DNA from: Sphingomonas yunnanensis
GTDB taxonomy: Bacteria > Pseudomonadota > Alphaproteobacteria > Sphingomonadales > Sphingomonadaceae
DNA: 64,000 bases
Direction of reading: 5' to 3'
Assembly (NCBI RefSeq): GCF_019898765.1
Contig: NZ_JAIOKB010000004.1
Location: forward strand, 1 to 64,000
A program made the position numbers and the translations under genes. Below the pieces are notes generated by a model. That model had not been told where the DNA came from. It saw only the letters and a list, made by a program, of their open reading frames with translations, and searched no databases. The first letter of the stretch is position 1. Each line of letters opens with the position of its first letter. This document shows, in pieces, positions 58,449 through 64,000 of the stretch.

Positions 58449-59588
58449 TCAGAAGAACCGCAGCCAGCGGCTGGCGCTACGCCGCTTCACGCCGGCGAAC
58501 CAGCGCGTCGCCCACCAGAGAGGCGGCGCCACCACGGCGGCGAGCAGCCAGACGTGGCCGATCGTCGGCAGCTCGCGCCCGCCCGCGGCGACCGCCAACA
58601 GGTGCAGGGCGTAGAGGTGGAGCAGGTAGAAGAACATCGGCGCGCTTCCCAGCACCGTCAGCCAGCGCGGCGCGCGCTGCTCGAGGCCGGCGAGCAGCAG
58701 CGCGCCCAGGCCCAGGGTCGCGAGAAGGAAGCCGAGCGAGGGCGGGTATTTGGTCAGGTTGAGGAAGGACAGCAGCGTTGGTAGCGGCGACGTGCCCGCC
58801 TGCCACGGCACTGGGTCACCGTAGCGATTGATCGCGCGCAGCAGCACGAAGCCCAGCAGCAGGAGCGCGCCCGTCGCCGACAGGGCGCGTCGCCGCGACG
58901 CCGGGGATGCCTGGAACCACGGGCCGACCGCGTAGCCGAGCGCGATCACCCCGATCCACGGCAGCACCGGATAGGAGGTCCGCGCGGTCACTCCGCCGCC
59001 CAGTGCGATCAGGTCGCGCTGGTGGAGGATCGCCCACAGAGGATGCAGCGGATGGTCGGCGGCGAGCCGCACCGGATCGAGCAGGTTATGCCCTGCAACC
59101 AGCACGACCGCCGCCGCGACCACCGCCGCGCGCGGCAGCCAGAGCAGTCCCGCCAGCGCGATCATCGACCAGCCGATCGCCCAGATCACCTGCAGGTAGA
59201 TCATCGTCGGGGAGAGGGAGAAGCTCCAGGCGAAGCCGACCAGGGTCAGCTCGAGCAGCAGCAGGAACAGCCCGCGCTCGATCAGGAAGCGCGCGGCCGC
59301 CGCGCGCGGTCTCGCCGCGCCGTAGAGCCACGCCGAGATGCCGGCGAGCGCGACGAAGACGGGCGCGCACAGGTGCGCAGCGAGCCGCGCGGCGACGAGG
59401 CCGGGCGTCGCGGCGCGCAGGTCCATCGGGTCGCTGACCGGCGCGCTGAGGAAGAAATACTCGCGCGTGTGATCCGCCAGCATCAGCAGCATGGCCAGCC
59501 CGCGCAGGGCATCAATCGAGTCGAGCCGACGGTTCGCCGCCGCACGTGATGTATCCTGTGGCGGGGGAGAGGCGGTCAGCTGGAGCAT
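58449..59588 (-). CDS. DUF1624/heparan-alpha-glucosaminide acetyltransferase-like membrane protein
   Basis: 379 aa with about eight to ten hydrophobic helices. RRLDSIDALRGLAMLLMLAD plus HTREYFF is the DUF1624/HGSNAT start (the RxxSIDxLRG motif), with LGSAPMFFYLLHLYALHLLA near the C-terminus. Such enzymes move acyl groups across the membrane to sugars. Follows the sucrose genes on the same strand but begins with its own AT-rich upstream region, so may be independent. A palindrome tgata-tat-tatca lies just upstream (59600-59612). Confidence 0.8.
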   Translation of the reverse strand: MLQLTASPPPQDTSRAAANRRLDSIDALRGLAMLLMLADHTREYFFLSAPVSDPMDLRAATPGLVAARLAAHLCAPVFVALAGISAWLYGAARPRAAAARFLIERGLFLLLLELTLVGFAWSFSLSPTMIYLQVIWAIGWSMIALAGLLWLPRAAVVAAAVVLVAGHNLLDPVRLAADHPLHPLWAILHQRDLIALGGGVTARTSYPVLPWIGVIALGYAVGPWFQASPASRRRALSATGALLLLGFVLLRAINRYGDPVPWQAGTSPLPTLLSFLNLTKYPPSLGFLLATLGLGALLLAGLEQRAPRWLTVLGSAPMFFYLLHLYALHLLAVAAGGRELPTIGHVWLLAAVVAPPLWWATRWFAGVKRRSASRWLRFF

Positions 59589-59599
59589 GACATCGCCAA

Positions 59600-59612
59600 T
59601 GATATATTATCA
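59600..59612. promoter_or_regulatory. AT-rich inverted repeat before the DUF1624 gene
   Basis: tgata-tat-tatca lies 12 bases upstream of the ATG at 59588, in one of the few AT-rich spots of the window. It may be a -10 region or operator; no factor can be named. Confidence 0.3.
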
Positions 59613-59657
59613 CGTGGGGCGCAACGCCTGGATCGGCGCCTAGCGGTGACCGCGTCG

Positions 59658-60995
59658 CTACACCGCGGTGCGGCGTTCGCGTCCCACCATCACCGTCGCC
59701 ACCGCGCCGAGCAGCATCAGCGTACCGGCGAGCAGCAGCACCGCGCGGGCGTCGCCGCCGAGCAGATTGTGGTAGAACAGCGGTATAGACAGGCTCTCGA
59801 TCATCATCGGGATGACGATGAACATGTTGAAGATCCCCATGTAGACGCCGTTGCGCTCGGGCGGGATCATGTCGGTGAGCATCACATAGGGGTTGCCCAT
59901 CATCCCGGCCCAGCCGATCCCGATCCCGACCATCGCGACGTAGAGCCACGTCTCCTGCCCGATCGCGGGGATCGCCAGCATCGCCGCGCCCGAGGCGGCG
60001 AGACAGCAGGCATGGACCCGCTTCGCGCCGTGTCGCCGCGCCAGCGGCATCAACGCGAGGGCAGCGACGAAGGCGACCGCGTTGTAGAAGGCGCCGAGCT
60101 GCCCGACGGTCAGCGTAGTGTCGCGGAACGCCTGGCTGGTCGCGTCGGCGGTGCCGTGGAGCGAGCGCGCCAGCGCGAAGGCGATGAACTGCCAGTAGGC
60201 GAACATGGCGTACCACTGGCACAGCATCGCCAGCGCGAGCTCGCGCATCGGGCGCGGCATCTCGACCAGCGCGGTGCGGAGATCGGCGAGGGCGGAGCGC
60301 AGGGTCAGCGGCTCGGCGTCGAGTCGCGCGCGTTCCTCGCATGGCAGCGGTAGCTCCGGGACCCGCCAGACCGACCAGAGGATCGTCGACAGCGACAGCA
60401 CCGCGCCGATCACGAAAGCGATGCGAGTGATGTCGGGGATGCCGTTGGCGTCGACCGCGTCCTTGTTCAGCCCGAACCAGACCAACAGGCTGGGCGCGAG
60501 ATAGGAGAGCGTCTGCGCCAGCCCGGTGAAGGCCGACTGCGTGAGGAAGCCGGTCGGCCGCTGGTCGGGCGCGAGCCGGTCGCCGACATAGGCGCGATAC
60601 GGCTCCATCGTCACGTTATTGGCGGCGTCGAGCACCCACAACAGGCTCGCGGCCATCCACAAAGCGCGGCTGTACGGCATCGCGAACAGGCACAGGCTAC
60701 ACAGCACCGCGCCGACGAGAAAGTAAGGCGTGCGACGGCCGAGGCGCGAGTTGGTCCGGTCGCTCATCGCCCCGATCAGCGGCTGGACGAGCAGACCGGT
60801 GACGGGTCCGGCGAGCCACAGCAGCGGCAGCGTCGCCTCGTCGGCGCCGAGATAGCCGTAGATCGGCGCCATATTGGCCTGCTGCAGCCCGAACGAGAAT
60901 TGCAGGCCGAGGAAGCCGAAGTTCATCTCGACGATTCGCGCGAGCGACAGGCGGGGGCGCGACGCGCCCGGTGCGGCCCCTGTCGTCGCCATCAT
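59658..60995 (-). CDS. suxC: MFS transporter, sucrose/maltose type (SuxC-like)
   Basis: 445 aa with twelve hydrophobic helices. NFGFLGLQFSFGLQQANMAP, YGYLGADEATLPLLWLAGPV and GAMSDRTNSRLGRRTPYFLV are the signatures of the SLC45/glycoside-pentoside-like sugar transporters. ATG 60995 overlaps the upstream amylosucrase stop (ATGA). Together with the neighbouring GH13 enzyme and TonB receptor it mirrors the xanthomonad sux locus, so sucrose import across the inner membrane is inferred. Confidence 0.8.
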   Translation of the reverse strand: MMATTGAAPGASRPRLSLARIVEMNFGFLGLQFSFGLQQANMAPIYGYLGADEATLPLLWLAGPVTGLLVQPLIGAMSDRTNSRLGRRTPYFLVGAVLCSLCLFAMPYSRALWMAASLLWVLDAANNVTMEPYRAYVGDRLAPDQRPTGFLTQSAFTGLAQTLSYLAPSLLVWFGLNKDAVDANGIPDITRIAFVIGAVLSLSTILWSVWRVPELPLPCEERARLDAEPLTLRSALADLRTALVEMPRPMRELALAMLCQWYAMFAYWQFIAFALARSLHGTADATSQAFRDTTLTVGQLGAFYNAVAFVAALALMPLARRHGAKRVHACCLAASGAAMLAIPAIGQETWLYVAMVGIGIGWAGMMGNPYVMLTDMIPPERNGVYMGIFNMFIVIPMMIESLSIPLFYHNLLGGDARAVLLLAGTLMLLGAVATVMVGRERRTAV

Positions 60996-62755
60996 CGCTC
61001 TCCCTCCAGCCAGACCATGCCCCAGCCCGGCGCAGTGTCGGAGAATGTGCCGGTCAACCGATCGCGGCCGGCCGAGGCGAGAGCGACGGGCGCCGCGCCG
61101 AAGTTGAGGAACACGCGGTCCCTCCCGCATCGCACGCCGAGCAGCGCCGGAACGCTCGTCTCGATCAGCGCCGGTGCTCCCGCGCCGCCACTCGCCACCC
61201 GCGCCGCGCGGAGCGAACACAGATCGCCGCTGATCCGCTGCGCCGCCGCGCCGTCGACGGCGTCCCAGTCCATCTCGGGCCGGTGCAGCCAGCGACCCTC
61301 GTGGGCGCGTTCCAGGTCGCCGCGATAGGCATAATCGTTGAGCAGCCCGAGCTCGTCACCCATGTAGGTCGTCGCCAGCCCGCCGCTCGCGATCGCCAGC
61401 GCATTGAGGAGCGCGATGCGCCGGTAAGCCGCCTCACGCTCCTCGTCGTCGCGCGCCGCCTCGAGCCCGGCGAACGAGGCCATCGTGCCGTTGCTGCCGT
61501 GGAGCACCGCGCCATCGGTCTGGAACGGCGCACCGCGGCCCCAGCCGCCGTCCGCGCCCTCGAGAAAGTGCGCCGCCGCGGCGAGCCGCCGCTCGGGCGC
61601 GGGATCGATCGCGCGCAGGTCGCCCAGCACGGAGCCCCAGCCAATGTCGTCGTGGCAGCGCGCGTAGCTCAGCCAGTTGGCGCCGCGCGGCAGCCCGCCG
61701 CTCGCGCCGATGATCGCCGCCGGCAGCGCCGCCGACTGCTCCGCGAGGCCGACCCAGCCCGCCACCATCAGCGAGTTGTTGTAGACGAGGTGGCACTCCG
61801 GCTCGAATCCCTCGCCCTCGTCCAGTCCGAAATAGGGCGGCACGAACGCCGTGGGCACGATCGCCTCCGCCTTGAGCAGGGTCGCGGGCGCGGCGATGTC
61901 GAGCGCGGCGCGCAGCGCGCGGACGATGTAGTGAGTCTCGGGCAGGTTGCGGCAGTCGCTGCCCGGCTGCTTCCACAGGAAGGCGATGCTATCGAGCCGG
62001 AACGCCTCGAACCCCTTGTTGGCGAGCCGCAGCGCGACGTCCAACATCGCCAGGAAGACCTGCGGGTTGCGCCAGTTCAGGTCCCATTGGAAGGGGTAGA
62101 AGGTGGTCCAGACCTGGCCGCCCATCTCCGGCACGAGCGTGAAGTTGCCCGGCGCGGTGGCGGGAAAGACCTGCGGCAGCTCAAGGTCGCGTGCCGCGGC
62201 CTCGGCGGCGTCGACGGTGATGTAGAAGTCGCGGTAGAAGGGATCTCCGGCCTTTGCCGCTTTGGCCCAGAGATGGTCGTCGGCGGTGTGGTTGAGCGCG
62301 AGATCGACGCACAGGCTGATCCGCGCCTCGCGCAGCCGCTCGGTGAGCGCCCCGACCTCGTCGATCGTGCCGAGCCGCGGCTCGACCGCGAGATAGTCCG
62401 AGACCGCGAAGCCCCCGTCGCTGTCGCCTTCGCGCGCCTTGAGCAGCGCGAGGAGGTGGAGGTAGCGCACGCCGAGCGCCTCGAGATGGTCGACCCGCCC
62501 GGCCAGACCCGCCACCGTGCCGGCGTAGCGGTCGACGTAGGTGGAATAGCCCAGCATGTCGGGGCGGACGAACCAATCGGGATCGGCCAGCCGCGCCGCG
62601 TCGAGCTCGCGCAGCGCCTCGGGCCGCTCGGCGTGGCGCTCGCGCAGCAGCGTCTCGGTCGCGGCCCATAGCGCGTCGGTGTCACCCTGCGCGCCGTAGA
62701 GCCGGTCGAGCTGCCGCCGCAGCCGCGGTGCGATCGCGGCGAGCCGCTCCTCCAT
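60992..62755 (-). CDS. suxA: Amylosucrase/sucrose hydrolase, GH13
   Basis: 587 aa from ATG 62755 (behind GGGAGG); another in-frame ATG is at 62761. VDRYAGTVAGLAGRVDHLEA, DLALNHTADDHLWAKAA, GFEAFRLDSIAFLWKQPGSD (nucleophile Asp), LLKAEAIVP (acid-base Glu) and SYARCHDDIGWGSVLGDLRA are in the order of GH13 subfamily 4. These split sucrose, some building alpha-1,4-glucan. No signal peptide, so it acts on sucrose inside the cell. Whether synthesis or hydrolysis dominates cannot be told. Confidence 0.9.
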   Translation of the reverse strand: MEERLAAIAPRLRRQLDRLYGAQGDTDALWAATETLLRERHAERPEALRELDAARLADPDWFVRPDMLGYSTYVDRYAGTVAGLAGRVDHLEALGVRYLHLLALLKAREGDSDGGFAVSDYLAVEPRLGTIDEVGALTERLREARISLCVDLALNHTADDHLWAKAAKAGDPFYRDFYITVDAAEAAARDLELPQVFPATAPGNFTLVPEMGGQVWTTFYPFQWDLNWRNPQVFLAMLDVALRLANKGFEAFRLDSIAFLWKQPGSDCRNLPETHYIVRALRAALDIAAPATLLKAEAIVPTAFVPPYFGLDEGEGFEPECHLVYNNSLMVAGWVGLAEQSAALPAAIIGASGGLPRGANWLSYARCHDDIGWGSVLGDLRAIDPAPERRLAAAAHFLEGADGGWGRGAPFQTDGAVLHGSNGTMASFAGLEAARDDEEREAAYRRIALLNALAIASGGLATTYMGDELGLLNDYAYRGDLERAHEGRWLHRPEMDWDAVDGAAAQRISGDLCSLRAARVASGGAGAPALIETSVPALLGVRCGRDRVFLNFGAAPVALASAGRDRLTGTFSDTAPGWGMVWLEGER

Positions 62756-62817
62756 CGTCATCCTCCCAGTCACATCGCGCACCATAGACGCGCCGGGTGC
62801 CGCCGCCACGCCGCGCG

Positions 62818-64000
62818 TCAGAAATCGAAGCGGACCGAGGCGGCGATGGTGCGCCCGTTGATCGAGCGCGCGCGCACCAGCCCGTTGGCGGGGATGCTCG
62901 CGTCCTCGGCCTCGGTGATGCCCTTTACGTCGAAGATGTTGTTGGCGTTGAGGTTGAAGCTGACGTTCTCGGCCGCGCGCACCAGCAGGAAGCCGTTGAC
63001 CTGGGTGTAGGCGGGCATCTTCAGGTCGTTGATCGGCTGGGTGTAGCTCGAGGTGGTGCCGATCACGTTGGCGCCGAAGCTCACCCGACCGAAGTCGAGC
63101 TGCGGCGTCGCCTGGTAGACGAACGCGGCCTGGCGCTGCGGGCGGTTGCCGTCGAGCGTCGCGTCGGTGGCGTCGCGCTTGATCTTGGCGTCCGTATAGG
63201 TCCCCGCCGCGGTCAGCGAGAAGGGGCCCGCGCGGAAGCGGCCCTCCAGCTCGACGCCGGTCGCCTCATAGTCGCGGCTGGTGAACTGCTGCTGCGACAG
63301 CAGGTAGTTGGTCTCCTGCGTGCGCGCGTTGAACACGGTGGCGTAGAGCGCCAGCGGTCCGGTCGAGAACTTCAGCCCGCCCTCCGCCTGCTTGACGAAG
63401 TCATACGGCTTGGCGCCCGCGACCAGCCCGCCGGTAGTGGTGTCGATCTGCGGGCCGAACAGCAGCCGGTCGGCGTTGACGCGGCCGCCGCGGCTGTAGC
63501 GCGCGAACGCCGCGAGCGTGTCGCTCAGCCGATAGTTGATGCCGGCCGAGTAGGAGAGGTAGCGGTAGGTATAGTCGACCGGCGTGCGGTTGGCGGGGAT
63601 GAACGCCACCGCCTGCTCGGCCGCTGAGAGGAAGCCGTCGCCGTCGATGTCCTGCGCGCGCGTCGTGGTGGCGCCGGGCAGGTCGCCCGCGATGCTGCCC
63701 TTCGCGCTGCCGAAATCGTAGCGCAGCGAGCCGTCGACGTTGAGCCGGCCGAGCTCGAAGCCGAGCTGCGCGAACGGCGCGTTGGTGGTGTAGCGCATGT
63801 CGTAGCTGCGGCGGCAGCAATTGCCGAAGAAGGACGACGAGTAGAGCGTGCCCCCCGCGGTACGCGCCACGCCGCTCGAGTCACGCACGTCGACCAGCAC
63901 CGATCGGCCGTCGCCCTGCACGGTCTGGTAGAAGCTGGTCCACAGCCAGTCGGTGACGATGTCCTGGCGCGAGTTGTAGATGCCCGCCGCGAGCGTCACC
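62818..64000 (-). CDS. suxB: TonB-dependent receptor, C-terminal part (cut by window edge)
   Basis: About 394 residues of a beta-barrel, with repeated strands such as NAPFAQLGFELGRLNVDGSL and YSAGINYRLSDTLAAFARYS, and the end NGRTIAASVRFDF with final Phe. The N-terminus (signal, plug) is beyond base 64000. Located 62 bases upstream of the amylosucrase gene on the same strand, so it would carry sucrose or sucrose-type sugars over the outer membrane. The name rests on gene order. Confidence 0.8.
   Translation of the reverse strand, partial: VTLAAGIYNSRQDIVTDWLWTSFYQTVQGDGRSVLVDVRDSSGVARTAGGTLYSSSFFGNCCRRSYDMRYTTNAPFAQLGFELGRLNVDGSLRYDFGSAKGSIAGDLPGATTTRAQDIDGDGFLSAAEQAVAFIPANRTPVDYTYRYLSYSAGINYRLSDTLAAFARYSRGGRVNADRLLFGPQIDTTTGGLVAGAKPYDFVKQAEGGLKFSTGPLALYATVFNARTQETNYLLSQQQFTSRDYEATGVELEGRFRAGPFSLTAAGTYTDAKIKRDATDATLDGNRPQRQAAFVYQATPQLDFGRVSFGANVIGTTSSYTQPINDLKMPAYTQVNGFLLVRAAENVSFNLNANNIFDVKGITEAEDASIPANGLVRARSINGRTIAASVRFDF

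Noticed and set aside
60971..62671. A 566-codon plus-strand frame over the amylosucrase gene
   Set aside because: Antisense shadow; the GH13 catalytic residues are on the minus strand.

Overview
The window is high-GC (roughly 68-70% by eye), densely packed alphaproteobacterial chromosome. Gene content points to the Sphingomonadaceae, most likely Sphingomonas or a close relative. The evidence is large TonB-dependent receptors, split gcvPA/gcvPB, the rimP-nusA-ylxR-infB-rbfA-truB-rpsO-pnp cluster, an alphaproteobacterial SspB, a DUF2093 protein, an archaeal/eukaryotic-type ProS, and several families of palindromic intergenic repeats. No rRNA, tRNA, CRISPR array, prophage or replication origin was recognised. 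The only mobile element is the end of an IS5-family element at the left edge, next to an AT-richer gene remnant.

Layout. 0-8.4 kb: IS5 end, OmpA-type lipoprotein, CNNM/CorC membrane protein, a GreA-like factor with an HhH membrane protein, purD and xseA diverging from overlapping start codons, DUF2093, an M23 lipoprotein and a small exported protein. 8.6-11.7 kb: a large TonB receptor. 11.8-15.8 kb: gluQ, a HIG1-type membrane protein, a PduO-type adenosyltransferase and egtB-egtD (ergothioneine). 16-29 kb, minus strand: the transcription/translation cluster rimP, nusA, tautomerase, ylxR, infB, rbfA, [vapB, vapC, tdk, a broken fosA, an M50 protease], truB, rpsO, pnp. 29.3-36 kb: an MFS exporter, a tandem glycine riboswitch driving gcvT-gcvH-gcvPA-gcvPB, and an EamA transporter. 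36.9-43.4 kb: secreted UraH, ProS, a fucose-type locus (GH29 fucosidase, IclR regulator, Zn dehydrogenase) and a DUF4336 protein. 43.5-46.4 kb: bioF-bioD-bioA. 46.7-52.7 kb: GNAT-sspB diverging from a histidine cluster (hisB, yciI-like, hisH, hisA, hisF, rlpA-like, hisE, HIT). 53-58.4 kb: amino-acid permease, mscL, a Nudix hydrolase, and a pyruvyltransferase/FrhB-like pair. 58.4-64 kb, minus strand: a DUF1624 membrane protein and a sucrose locus resembling xanthomonad sux (MFS transporter, GH13 amylosucrase/sucrose hydrolase, TonB receptor cut by the window edge).

The most unusual points are an in-frame palindromic repeat inside truB whose sibling lies between genes at 55.8 kb; a fosA homologue with an amber codon; divergent purD/xseA start codons that overlap; accessory genes spliced into the infB/pnp cluster; a perfect inverted repeat touching the vapB start codon; and a pyruvyltransferase/FrhB pair whose ferredoxin-like motif has lost one cysteine. 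All functional calls rest on reading motifs and gene order, not on database searches.
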